Origin: Streptomyces sp. NBC_00289
GTDB taxonomy: Bacteria > Actinomycetota > Actinomycetes > Streptomycetales > Streptomycetaceae
Direction of reading: 5' to 3'
DNA: 64,000 nucleotides
NCBI RefSeq assembly: GCF_041435115.1
Contig: NZ_CP108046.1
Coordinates: 1,178,001 to 1,242,000 of the forward strand
Of the stretch, positions 8,482 through 17,585 are shown in pieces. Below the pieces are notes generated by a model that worked only from the letters and a program-made list of their open reading frames with translations, was not told where the DNA came from and made no database searches. A program made the translations under genes and the position numbers. Position 1 is the stretch's first letter. Each line of letters opens with the position of its first letter.

Positions 8482-11400
8482 CGCGCATGAACGCCGAGTG
8501 TCTGGTGTGCGTCGAGACAACCGATAAGCGTGGCTCCGGTTACTTGCTGGCACCGAACCTCGTCCTGACGGCAGGGCATTGCGTCGAGTCGGAGGGCACC
8601 CTGGTCGAGGTGAAGAGGTTCAAGCGGCACGCAGACGGTCGGTACGGTCTGACGGACCCGCACGTCTTCAAGGTCGTGGTGAGCGGCGAGAACGCACCAG
8701 CAGGCGAACAAGAAGCCGATTTCGCTCTATTGGCCAGCACCGACGAGGATCCCTTCGCCGCACGTGCGGGCACCTGGCCCGAAGAAGTGCGGCTGGGCCG
8801 TCTCGTCGGCACGGACGCCGTTCCCGCGCAGGCCCTCGGCTTCCCCCGGGCACAGATCGGCTCGGGCCGCATGAACGTCGAGGACGCCCGCGGCACGGTG
8901 CGTCCGCTGACCGGCTCCCGCTCGGCGAACGATGCCGGCGCGTTGGTGGAGAGGTTGAACTTCCAGGTCGAGACCGGGGTGCCGACGAGCCGTCCGGGGC
9001 CGTCCCTGTGGAGTGGCATGTCCGGCTCGGCCCTGTTCAGCGGCGACCACCTCGTGGGTGTCATCGTGGAAGACCGCGCGTCCATCAACGGTCGATTGCA
9101 TGCCGTTCCCGCCGGCAGAATCTTCGGCGGGCAGGGACGGCGGGACGCGAACCAGTGCCTCGACCGGGCACTCGGGCTCGAACCGGCGACACGGGTGAAG
9201 CTCAATCCCGTGTGGGCGGGCGGTGACGTTCTGCGGCCGGCTTACGAACCCATGCCGATCCGCTACCAGTGGTCGGAGGCGGACCTCCTGCGGGCCCGCC
9301 ACGACGTCGTACCCTTCCGGGGCCGAAGAGAGCAGCTCGAGGAGCTCACCGAATGGTGCGAGAGAAACTCCGAGCGGCGCGTACATGTGCGGCTTTTGTA
9401 CGGGGACGGTGCCGTGGGCAAGACCCGTCTGGCCCGGGAGTTGTGCCGCCGGATGGGCGACAGGGGATGGATCGCGGGAATCATCGACCCCGTCGATCTC
9501 TTGCGCGTCGGCTTCTCCCAACTCCTCGACCTGGCGGAAAGCAGGCTGGTGGTCGTCGATGACGCGGACTCATACGCCGGCCAGTTGAACACTCTCCTCG
9601 ACGAGGCCACGAAGGACCGGAGTGGTCTGCCCCTGCGGATACTGAGTATTGCCCACAGCGACGGCCAGTGGTGGCAGGCGCTCAGGCGACGATACGAAGC
9701 GCTCCTGGAGGAACGCGACCCCCCACTCCTCCTTACCGCACCGGCTCCCGAAGAACGCAGAGTCGTCTACGACGCCGCCCTGGAATCGTTCGCCTCCTGG
9801 TACCGACAGAAGGAATCACAGAAGAAGACGGCTGCCGATCAGGAGAGCGACGATGTCCCGCCGCCGCAGGAACAGTTGGACGGAGCGGAGGACGGGCCGG
9901 ATCTCGAGGAACCCGACTTCGCCAGCTACCTGCTCGTCCTCATACAGGCTCTGGTGGACGCGCGCGCACGCATCGGCATCGAGGAGAGCACGGCGGTCGT
10001 AGGCGGGCCCCGACCGGCCTCCCTGCGTGCGGCACTGCTGGACTACGCCATCGACGTGGAGCGGGAAGCATGGCGAAAGACCGCCGGCCAAGCAGGACTA
10101 CATGACGATCCGGTGCTTCTCGAACGGGTTGTCGCCATCTCCAGCCTGGCAGCAGCCGATGGCTCCGAAGAGGGCGCCGGTGAGACGGAAGCCGCGCGTC
10201 GGCTGCGGCTGGTTCCTGATCTCGCCGACGAACCGGAGTGGCGCAGGCGCGCGTTCGCCCGCTGGCAGAACGCGCAGCTCAGCGGTGAGGGCTATCTGCG
10301 TACGCTCCAACCTCTGCGACTCGCCGACCGTCTGGGATGCAAGGTGATCGCGGCGTTCCCGGACCTGGCCATGCAACTGCTCGACGTCGAGGGAACCGGC
10401 GACGGCACGCCACGGGATCCGGCCGCACAGTCACGCCAGGTGCTCAACGTGCTGCAACTGCTTCAGTTCACCATGGCCGACGCCGGCGGCGCGGCGGACC
10501 GGCCCGGCACGGAGAGGGACGAGACATGTCCGGCAGCGCAGCCTGACGCGGCGCAGCGCAAGGCACGCGAGGCTTTGACAGAGGCACTCCATCACCACGC
10601 AGCCGCTCTGGTCCGGCTGGTCAAACGCGTCGCGGTCGCCGATCAGGACGACTCCGCGCATGCCATCGGCACCTCGCTGGCCTCCGCACTGAACTGCACG
10701 CTCCCCAAGAAGTCGGCGCAGGCCGTCGCCGCCCGGGTACTGCGGGAGTTCGACGTGTCCTGCCCCGATGCCCTGCTGGAGCTGGCCACGTCCGTCGCCG
10801 AGCACGCGGTGCAGTACCACCGGCGCGTCGCCGGGACGCCCACGCGGGAAAGCCGCAGAGGACTGGCTCAGGCCCTGCAACGCTGGTCGCTGTACCTGGC
10901 CAGTTCGGGCCTGCGCATCCGGGCGCACAGTGTCGCCGGGCAAGCCGTCGACACCTATCACGCGCTGCAACAGCTCAGTCCGTCCGAGGGCAACGAGTTC
11001 GACCTGGCCCAGGCTCTCAAGGACCTGGCGGACCGGCTGGTCGACGTCGGGCGGTTCGAGGACGCCGACAACTGCGCCCGTGACGCCATCCGGCGCCTGG
11101 AGCCGCTGTACCAGCGCAACCCCACCCACAGCCACGCCTTCGGTCTGGTGAAGGCCTTGTGCACCCTGGCCACCGCCGCTCACGGCACTGGGCGCCAGCG
11201 CGAGGCATTGCAGGCGGCGAACGAGGCATGTGACCTGATCGAGCAGTTGCCACCGGCGCGCGACGGCGACGCCGAGCACCAGCCGGACGAGATCCAGGGC
11301 ATGAAGGCGTTCGCGTTGCGCGGCCTGGCCTGGCAGCTCGGCGCGAGCGGACGCACCGACCAGGCAGTGGCCAGGGCCACCGAGAGCGTCGAAACGTACG

Positions 11401-12197
11401 AAACGCTGCGCGAGAGATGTCCCGGGCTGTGGAAGAGGGACATCGCCGAGGCCCTGTCCGTCCTCGGCGTCCAGCATGCCGCCAGGGAGGAGTGGGGTGC
11501 CTGCGTCGCCCGGCACAGCGAAGCCGTGGAGGGTCACTACAACGCCCTGGAGCGGGAGTACCGCGAGGCCGTACGTCCGCAACACGCCCTCGCGCTGGTC
11601 CGGTTGGCGGACGCGTATCTGGGCAGAGCGCGGTCCCTTCCGGCCGAGAGCCGACAGGAAGACCTCCAGAGGGCTTTGGACCACGTCGCGCAGGCGTTGG
11701 ACCAGTACGACAGGATGCGCAAGGAGGACAGATGGGCGAACCGCGTCCATGAGGCCTGGACGAGCCGCCTGCAGGCGGAAGTACTGCTGGCGCTCGGCGC
11801 CACGGATCGCCGGGCCGAGGCCGCGGCCCGCAAGGCGCTGTCCCTGTACGACGAGATGGACGTACGCGCCTGGAAGCTCAGATTCGACAGAGCACACGCG
11901 CAATGGGTGCTGGCCAGGTCGTACGGAGGTCGAGGCCGCCCTCGGGGCAAGGTCCTGCGCGCGCACGAGCAGGCCAAGGACGCGTTCGTCCGGCTCGACG
12001 CCGAGGAGCCGGGGCGGGCCGAGGACGAAGTGCGGAAGATCCAGGCTGCGATCGAAGGCCTCAGACAGACGGGACCGCCCGTCCAGCCCCGAGCGGAGGC
12101 CGCGGTGAACCGGTCGGGCAAACGGCGCAGCCGTCATCAGCCGAAGCCCCGTCTGCGGAGCCGTAAGGGCACACACGCGCGTCGCAGACACCGGTGA
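8478..12197 (+). CDS. Trypsin-like peptidase / STAND-type NTPase / TPR multidomain protein
   Basis: A 1239-residue cytoplasmic protein. Residues 1-230 are a trypsin-fold peptidase with an intact triad: H34 (TAGHC), D81 (EADFALL) and S182 (SGMSGSALF). The NTPase begins about 270; Walker A is GDGAVGKTRL (K315) and Walker B is LVVVDDAD (D361, D362). An acidic linker (about 450-480) interrupts it. Residues about 790-1180 are helical repeats of TPR type, and the C-terminus is strongly basic (RSGKRRSRH onward). Effector-NTPase-repeat order is the architecture of STAND/NLR-like switch proteins: the repeats sense a cue, the NTPase assembles, the protease is released. The start overlaps the trypco2 stop and has AAGGGGA inside that gene, implying translational coupling. 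A role in defence or programmed dormancy is inference. Confidence 0.85.
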   Translation: MTRMNAECLVCVETTDKRGSGYLLAPNLVLTAGHCVESEGTLVEVKRFKRHADGRYGLTDPHVFKVVVSGENAPAGEQEADFALLASTDEDPFAARAGTWPEEVRLGRLVGTDAVPAQALGFPRAQIGSGRMNVEDARGTVRPLTGSRSANDAGALVERLNFQVETGVPTSRPGPSLWSGMSGSALFSGDHLVGVIVEDRASINGRLHAVPAGRIFGGQGRRDANQCLDRALGLEPATRVKLNPVWAGGDVLRPAYEPMPIRYQWSEADLLRARHDVVPFRGRREQLEELTEWCERNSERRVHVRLLYGDGAVGKTRLARELCRRMGDRGWIAGIIDPVDLLRVGFSQLLDLAESRLVVVDDADSYAGQLNTLLDEATKDRSGLPLRILSIAHSDGQWWQALRRRYEALLEERDPPLLLTAPAPEERRVVYDAALESFASWYRQKESQKKTAADQESDDVPPPQEQLDGAEDGPDLEEPDFASYLLVLIQALVDARARIGIEESTAVVGGPRPASLRAALLDYAIDVEREAWRKTAGQAGLHDDPVLLERVVAISSLAAADGSEEGAGETEAARRLRLVPDLADEPEWRRRAFARWQNAQLSGEGYLRTLQPLRLADRLGCKVIAAFPDLAMQLLDVEGTGDGTPRDPAAQSRQVLNVLQLLQFTMADAGGAADRPGTERDETCPAAQPDAAQRKAREALTEALHHHAAALVRLVKRVAVADQDDSAHAIGTSLASALNCTLPKKSAQAVAARVLREFDVSCPDALLELATSVAEHAVQYHRRVAGTPTRESRRGLAQALQRWSLYLASSGLRIRAHSVAGQAVDTYHALQQLSPSEGNEFDLAQALKDLADRLVDVGRFEDADNCARDAIRRLEPLYQRNPTHSHAFGLVKALCTLATAAHGTGRQREALQAANEACDLIEQLPPARDGDAEHQPDEIQGMKAFALRGLAWQLGASGRTDQAVARATESVETYETLRERCPGLWKRDIAEALSVLGVQHAAREEWGACVARHSEAVEGHYNALEREYREAVRPQHALALVRLADAYLGRARSLPAESRQEDLQRALDHVAQALDQYDRMRKEDRWANRVHEAWTSRLQAEVLLALGATDRRAEAAARKALSLYDEMDVRAWKLRFDRAHAQWVLARSYGGRGRPRGKVLRAHEQAKDAFVRLDAEEPGRAEDEVRKIQAAIEGLRQTGPPVQPRAEAAVNRSGKRRSRHQPKPRLRSRKGTHARRRHR

Positions 12198-12300
12198 AGC
12201 CCCAGGCTCGCAGTTCAAAGGGACCAGCGGTTGACAGATGTCGGGACGGCCCCTCGCCGTCACCGACGCCACGCCCGGGAGTGACCCAAGGAGTACCCCG

Positions 12301-14154
12301 ATGGACAAGCAACCACGCGCCGCACGACGTACCGCAGCCGGCTACCGTACGTCACTGCCCTGGCGGATCGTCACCACCGGCGCCCAGTACGTGGACCGGC
12401 GCATCGGCTGGGACAGACTGCCCGTCATCCCGGGCCTGCTGACGCTCCTCGGACTGCGCGTCAAGCTCCGGCAGAAGAACCTCCACGACACCGGGCTGCT
12501 GCCGTCGGTCGATCTGCCCGATCCCGCACCCCCTTCAGCGACCCACCAGGTCAACCGGACCGCCGACGGCAGCCACAACGACCTCCACGATCCCCGGATG
12601 GGCATGGCGGGCACCCGTTTCGGCCGGAACATCCCGCTGGACCGGATCGCACCGGCCGCACCCGAGGACGTACTGTCCGCGCCGAACCCGCGCGAGGTCA
12701 GCCGCGCCCTGCTCACCCGCGACGAGCTCACCCCTGCCGAATCGGTCAACTCCCTGGTCGCCGCCTGGCTTCAGTTCATGGTCCGCGACTGGTTCAGCCA
12801 TGGGACCAGCCCCACGGAACGGCCCTGGGAAGTCCCCCTCATGGACGACGACCCCTGGCCGGAACACCCCATGCGGATCATGCGGACACCGGACGACCCG
12901 ACCCGCGACCCGCGGGCACCGGCCGGGACGCCCGACACCCGCGTCAACGTGTCCTCCCACTGGTGGGACGCCTCGCAGATCTACGGCGCCAACCAGACCG
13001 AGCAGCGCCTGATGCGCTCCGGGGAGTTGGGCAAGTTGCGTCTGTGGGACGACGAGCGGCCTCCGTTCCCCTCGGACCCCTCCCGGGACCCCTCGCACAC
13101 CCCCGGCTTCTGGCTGGGCCTCGCCATGATGCACGACCTGTTCGCCCGTGAGCACAACGCGATCTGCGACCACCTGCACGGCGCCTACCCGTCCTGGAAC
13201 GACGAGGAACTCTTCCAGCGCGCCCGGCTCGTCAACGCCGCACTCCTCGCCAAGATCCACACCGTGGAGTGGACACCGGCCGTGATCAGCCACCCCACCA
13301 CCGTCATGGCACTGCGCGCCAACTGGTGGGGCCTCGCGGGCGAACGCGTCCACGACCTCTTCGGCCGGATCAGCGACAGCGAGGTCGTCAGCGGCATCCC
13401 CGGCGGCGAGACGGACCACTACGGCGTCCCGTACTCCCTCACCGAGGAGTTCGTGGCCGTCTACCGCATGCACCCGCTCATCCGCGACGAGTGGCACCTG
13501 CGCACCGCCGCCGACGACACGAGCCTGCGCCACTGCACCCTCCGCGACATCTCGGGCCCCGGAGCGCTGAAGGTTCTGGAGACCACCGAGATGGCCGATC
13601 TGCTCTACAGCTTCGGCACCCTCCACCCCGGACTGGTCACCCTGCACAACTTCCCCAGGTTCCTCCAGGAGTTCGAGCGTCCAGACGGGCAACTGCAGGA
13701 CCTCGCCGCCACCGACATCCTGCGTTCACGGGAGTTGGGCGTGCCCCGCTACAACGAGTTCCGGCGGCTGCTGCGGCTGAAGCCGGCGGCGGACTTCCAG
13801 GATCTGACAGGGAACCGGGCGTGGGCCGAGCAGATCCAGTCGCTCTACGACGGCGACATCGAGAAGGTCGACCTCATGGTCGGGCTGTACGCGGAGAAGC
13901 TCCCGGCCGGATTCGCTTTCAGCGACACGGCGTTCCGCATCTTCATCCTGATGGCCTCACGCCGGCTGAACAGCGACCGCTTCTTCACCGAGCACTACAC
14001 CCCCGAGGTGTACTCCAAGGCCGGCATGGCCTGGATCGACGACAACTCCCTGATCACGGTGCTGCTGCGTCACCACCCGGAGCTGCGTACGGCTCTCACG
14101 GGGCTGACGAACGCCTTCGCGCCGTGGCAGACCGCCGGAAGGACGGTGACCTGA
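12301..14154 (+). CDS. Heme peroxidase of the alpha-dioxygenase / cyclooxygenase-like group
   Basis: A 617-residue animal-type heme peroxidase. The segment NRTADGSHNDL followed by MGMAGTRFGRN is typical of fatty-acid alpha-dioxygenases (PIOX-like) and related bacterial enzymes. H167 in RDWFSHG is the likely distal histidine. VYRMH carries the proximal heme ligand H391 and, three residues before it, Y388, matching the catalytic tyrosine of alpha-dioxygenases. This points to fatty-acid oxygenation rather than simple peroxide reduction, though substrate is unproven. No signal peptide is evident, but the N-terminal region (about 35-60) is amphipathic and may touch membranes, as in the eukaryotic relatives. 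ATG at 12301 has AAGGAG 7 nt upstream and is preferred over the ATG at 12238. It is spaced one base from the next gene. Confidence 0.85.
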   Translation: MDKQPRAARRTAAGYRTSLPWRIVTTGAQYVDRRIGWDRLPVIPGLLTLLGLRVKLRQKNLHDTGLLPSVDLPDPAPPSATHQVNRTADGSHNDLHDPRMGMAGTRFGRNIPLDRIAPAAPEDVLSAPNPREVSRALLTRDELTPAESVNSLVAAWLQFMVRDWFSHGTSPTERPWEVPLMDDDPWPEHPMRIMRTPDDPTRDPRAPAGTPDTRVNVSSHWWDASQIYGANQTEQRLMRSGELGKLRLWDDERPPFPSDPSRDPSHTPGFWLGLAMMHDLFAREHNAICDHLHGAYPSWNDEELFQRARLVNAALLAKIHTVEWTPAVISHPTTVMALRANWWGLAGERVHDLFGRISDSEVVSGIPGGETDHYGVPYSLTEEFVAVYRMHPLIRDEWHLRTAADDTSLRHCTLRDISGPGALKVLETTEMADLLYSFGTLHPGLVTLHNFPRFLQEFERPDGQLQDLAATDILRSRELGVPRYNEFRRLLRLKPAADFQDLTGNRAWAEQIQSLYDGDIEKVDLMVGLYAEKLPAGFAFSDTAFRIFILMASRRLNSDRFFTEHYTPEVYSKAGMAWIDDNSLITVLLRHHPELRTALTGLTNAFAPWQTAGRTVT

Positions 14155-14155
14155 G

Positions 14156-16189
14156 ATGGCAGCGACGGAGAGGTCCCGCGAGGAACGCGAGCGCCAGGTC
14201 GCGGCGGCCGCCGCGCGCTACGGAGAGACCGGCGACGCGCGGCGGGCGGTCGAGCGGAGCCAGGACGCCGGGGTCACGTTCCCGGATTCCGAGGAAGCGC
14301 TCGCGGCGCGCGCGGCACGACTGCTCGACCGCCACGCGGTGCCCGCCGCCTTGGTGGTGGAGGCCGTCCGGGCGGAACCGCTGGCCGCGACCGCCGCGTA
14401 CGAACGCATCCTCGGGGTGTCCAGGGATCTGCAGGCATCGAGCTTCCTGCCGCGCGGCGCCCGGGCCGCACGCACCGTCGCCCGGATCTCGGTCCGGGAG
14501 AACGGGCGCGAGCTGCCCCTCGGCACCGGCTTCCTGGTGTCGCCGAGCCTGCTGATGACCAACCATCACGTGCTCACCGACGCGGAGGCCGCCCGGCAGT
14601 GCTTCGTGGAGTTCGACGCCCAGGTCACCGTCGACAACACCCCACAGTCGCCGACACGGCTGGAGCTCGCCCCCGACGGGTTCTTCCTGGCGGACCAACG
14701 TCTGGACTTCGCCCTGGTGTTGCTCGCCCCCGGTCCGGACCGGCGGCCTCCGGGGGACACGTTCGGCTGGAACCGGCTCAGCGCCCAGACGGGAAAGCTG
14801 GTGATCGGCGAGCCGGTCAACGTCATCGGTCATCCGATGGGACGCCTGAAGGAGATCGCCGTACGCGACAACATGCTCCAGGTACGCCTGGACGACTTCC
14901 TCCAGTACCTGACGGACACCGAGCCGGGAAACTCGGGCTCTCCCGTCTTCAACGACCAGTGGGAGGTCGTCGCGCTCCACCACAGCGGTGTGCCCAGGAC
15001 CGACGAACAAGGCCGTGTACTGCGGCGTGACGGACAGGTCTGGCAGCCCGGTGACGGCGACGACGCCATCGACTGGGTGTCCAACGAGGGCGTACGGATC
15101 AGCTCCATCCTCAAGCACCTCACCGCCCTGCCCCTCACCTCCGGGCAGCAGGCGCTGCTGGCCGAGATGGGCCCGGAGTCGGGGATGCGCCCGGCAGAGG
15201 CCGCCGTCGGTCCGGTGGCGGCTCCGGCGCCCGCCGCCGCAGCGTCGCGCTCGGCCGTCGAGAAGGTCACCGCACATGTGGGGCTGCGCGGCCGGGACGG
15301 CGCGTTCGGCGGCGGGCGGCATCTGGTCTTCCTGCACGGTCGCTCCCAGGAACACTTGGTGCCCGAAAACCTGCGCCGTGACTGGACGGCCGGACTCAAC
15401 CAGGGTCTCGTCCGCGCCGGGCTCCCTCCCGTCGACCCGGCGGACGTCTGGTTCCCCTACTACGGCGACCGGCTGGTGGACGCCCTGGCCGCGCACGAGG
15501 CTGTCCCCCACATCACCGCGTCGCCGGCCGCCGGGGCTGCGGAGGCGGTCGCACCCGCCAGCCCCACCGCCCGCGCGGTGTACGAGGAGATCATCGGCGA
15601 GGCGGCCGCCAAGTGGGACATGCCGCACGACAGCCAACCGGCCACCGAACGAATCGGCCTGGACGACGTGGTCGGAGCCCTGCAGAAGCGGCTGAGCTGG
15701 CTGGCCGCCAGGAGCGACCTCGACGCCTGGGCCATCGCCCTGGTCGTCCGTGACGTGGCCGCGTACCTCGACGACCGGCGCATCCGGGACGAGGTCCTGG
15801 ACTGCGTACTCGAGACGATGCCCGACGAGGGAGAAGTGGTGCTCGTCAGTCACAGTCTCGGGACGGTCGTCGGCATGGATCTCGCCACACGGCTGTCCCC
15901 CGGAGTGGACCTCGTCCACCTGACCACGGCGGGCAGTCCTCTCGGCTTGGACAGCGTGTACAACAGGCTGCTCGTCGGGGGGCCGAAGCGTCCGAACATC
16001 GTGGCGGACTGGCTCAACGTCTGGTGCCCGAACGACGCGGTGGCCATCGGATGCCCCCTGGGCGACGACTGGGCGGACGGACTGTCCGACCTTGCCGTCG
16101 TCAACGCCCGCGACCGTGCGCACAGCATCGTCGAGTACCTCTCCCACGCCGAAGTCGCCCGGTCGATCGGCAGTCACCTCGGCGACTGA
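14156..16189 (+). CDS. Trypsin-like peptidase fused to alpha/beta-hydrolase
   Basis: A 677-residue protein of two enzymes. After a helical region (1-100, similar to the N-terminus of effector-associated proteases) comes a trypsin-type domain at about 105-330: H138 (TNHHV), D184 (LDFALVLL) and S260 (EPGNSGSPVF). An Ala/Pro linker (355-375) leads to an alpha/beta-hydrolase with LVFLHGRSQ, nucleophile S567 in SHSLG and probable catalytic H656 in DRAHSIVEYL. The hydrolase resembles the lipase/esterase domains found in caspase- or protease-linked bacterial effectors. It starts one base after the heme dioxygenase stop, so the two are almost certainly co-expressed. It might release fatty acids for the oxygenase, or be an effector activated by proteolysis; both are inference. 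Confidence 0.83.
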   Translation: MAATERSREERERQVAAAAARYGETGDARRAVERSQDAGVTFPDSEEALAARAARLLDRHAVPAALVVEAVRAEPLAATAAYERILGVSRDLQASSFLPRGARAARTVARISVRENGRELPLGTGFLVSPSLLMTNHHVLTDAEAARQCFVEFDAQVTVDNTPQSPTRLELAPDGFFLADQRLDFALVLLAPGPDRRPPGDTFGWNRLSAQTGKLVIGEPVNVIGHPMGRLKEIAVRDNMLQVRLDDFLQYLTDTEPGNSGSPVFNDQWEVVALHHSGVPRTDEQGRVLRRDGQVWQPGDGDDAIDWVSNEGVRISSILKHLTALPLTSGQQALLAEMGPESGMRPAEAAVGPVAAPAPAAAASRSAVEKVTAHVGLRGRDGAFGGGRHLVFLHGRSQEHLVPENLRRDWTAGLNQGLVRAGLPPVDPADVWFPYYGDRLVDALAAHEAVPHITASPAAGAAEAVAPASPTARAVYEEIIGEAAAKWDMPHDSQPATERIGLDDVVGALQKRLSWLAARSDLDAWAIALVVRDVAAYLDDRRIRDEVLDCVLETMPDEGEVVLVSHSLGTVVGMDLATRLSPGVDLVHLTTAGSPLGLDSVYNRLLVGGPKRPNIVADWLNVWCPNDAVAIGCPLGDDWADGLSDLAVVNARDRAHSIVEYLSHAEVARSIGSHLGD

Positions 16190-16379
16190 ACCCGGCATAC
16201 CGCGCAAACCCCCACCGAGGCCGGACGACGCCGTCCGCGATCGACGGACCGGAGTCGCCGACAGCGGGTGACGGCTGTGAGGACCGGACCCACGAGGCTT
16301 CAACCCGACCGGTTCGAGCCATACTTGACCATGCGGGGTCCATCCCGTGGTGGCTCGGTACGGGGGAGGCAGCGATCCG

Positions 16380-16907
16380 GTGAGCAGCGACAACAGGGGA
16401 CTGGAGCGGGTCGAGGTGCGGCTCAAGTGGGACCCGAGTCCCTGGGATCAGCCACCTCATCACCTCGACATCATCGCCGCGACCTACTCGGCGGAGGCCC
16501 CCTACGGGCGGCCTGTGTACGTCGTCCACTTCGACAGCCGCTCACCGGACGGCACCATCAACATGAGCCGGCACAGCCAGACCGGTCAGGGTTTCGGCTA
16601 TGTCGAAGTGATGACTCTCGAGCTCGATCGCCTCGCGTCCTCCTTCACCCGTGTGGTCGTGGGCGTGGCGATCCACCAGAACAGCGGTCCCAAGACCTTC
16701 GGCGACATGTCGAACGCCGGAGTTCTGGTGGTCGCCGGGTACGAGGAGCTGCTGAAGGACGACTTCGCGCGGGTCGCCGGGTCCACCGCCGCCACCGTCG
16801 CGGAATTCGCCCGGGGCCCCTCCGCGGCGTGGGAGTTCCACACGATGGGCCGAGGCTTCGACAGCGAGCCCACGGTCTTCACGGCGGAGATGGGCAGCAC
16901 CCCATGA
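16380..16907 (+). CDS. TerD-domain-like protein
   Basis: A 175-residue protein showing TerD-family features: the opening strand VEVRLKWDPS, LDIIAATYS in place of the usual LDASAFLL, the middle VEVMTLELDRLASSFTRVVVGVAIH, and the diagnostic TFGDMSNAGVLVV (TerD: TFGxVxNAxIRVV). Acidic calcium ligands are less complete than in classic TerD. TerD domains are calcium-binding modules of stress and predicted phage-response complexes. GTG at 16380 follows GGGGGAGG by about 11 nt; an earlier GTG at 16347 is possible. It closes the one-strand island, 190 bases after the preceding gene. Confidence 0.72.
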   Translation: MSSDNRGLERVEVRLKWDPSPWDQPPHHLDIIAATYSAEAPYGRPVYVVHFDSRSPDGTINMSRHSQTGQGFGYVEVMTLELDRLASSFTRVVVGVAIHQNSGPKTFGDMSNAGVLVVAGYEELLKDDFARVAGSTAATVAEFARGPSAAWEFHTMGRGFDSEPTVFTAEMGSTP

Positions 16908-16980
16908 CCGGGTCCGCAGGGGGCGACCGGCACGAACAACGCAGTTCGCGCCTCGCCCGCCGCACGCGACGGCGTGCCGT

Positions 16981-17292
16981 CTACAGGTCGAGGACTGCGC
17001 GCAGGGCGTTGTCGACGAGCTCTTGCTGTTCGGGGCCGATGTTGCCGTGCAGCGTGCCGGTTTCGAAGCGGATGGCGGAGAGCTGAAGGAGGTTGACGGC
17101 GACGAGGGAGGCGTCGACCGGAGCGGTCAGATGCACGCTCATCGCCGTGTCGGGGTGCTGTGCCGGAGCGTGGAGAACCAGGGCGACGACCGCACCGTAG
17201 GCCTCTGCGAGCCCGTCGAGGCTCACGACGAGAACGGTACGGGTGCCCTTGCCGGTGTCGACGTCCCAGACGTCGCCCTTGCGGACGGTCAC
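16981..17292 (-). CDS. MazF/PemK-type toxin
   Basis: A 103-residue protein with the family opening RKGDVWDVDTGKG (classic RGDIWWVD) and a beta-barrel pattern ending VNLLQLSAIRFETGTLHGNIGPEQQELVDNAL. MazF-type toxins cut mRNA at short sequence motifs. The GTG start overlaps the antitoxin stop (GTGA at 17289-17292), the normal antitoxin-first operon order. Confidence 0.83.
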   Translation of the reverse strand: MTVRKGDVWDVDTGKGTRTVLVVSLDGLAEAYGAVVALVLHAPAQHPDTAMSVHLTAPVDASLVAVNLLQLSAIRFETGTLHGNIGPEQQELVDNALRAVLDL

Positions 17293-17474
17293 AGGGCGTC
17301 GCCCTCGCCCGCGAGGTCGAGAGGGGCGAGGGCGACGAGCTTGCGGGCGGCGTCGAGGGTCATCTGTCGGCGTACGGCACGCAGGATGTAGTCGTTCAGT
17401 GACGGGGCACCGGCTGCGGCGTCGCGCAGCGGCTTGTCCATGGCGTCGGGGATCCGCAGGGTGATGGCAGTCAT
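17289..17474 (-). CDS. Antitoxin, ribbon-helix-helix type
   Basis: A 61-residue protein beginning MTAITLRIPDAMDKPLRDAA, the beta-strand and first helix of a ribbon-helix-helix domain, followed by SLNDYILRAVRRQM (second helix). The acidic C-terminal tail would wrap the toxin. Such proteins usually repress their own promoter; the region 17475-17585 upstream should hold it. Confidence 0.82.
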   Translation of the reverse strand: MTAITLRIPDAMDKPLRDAAAGAPSLNDYILRAVRRQMTLDAARKLVALAPLDLAGEGDAL

Positions 17475-17585
17475 GACGTCAAATCTAGTGGCAAGGTCGC
17501 CGTCACGGTAGCCGTGCGCACGACAGACCCGCTGCCGTGCGCCATCGGCGGCTCCGCTTGCGGTACGGGAGCGGACTTCGTGCCG

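Noticed and set aside
10431..12308. Long reverse open frame over the TPR region
   Set aside because: No motifs, and it is antisense to clear TPR coding sequence.
14096..16426. A 776-residue reverse open frame over the trypsin-hydrolase gene
   Set aside because: The forward frame has two complete catalytic triads; the reverse frame has none.
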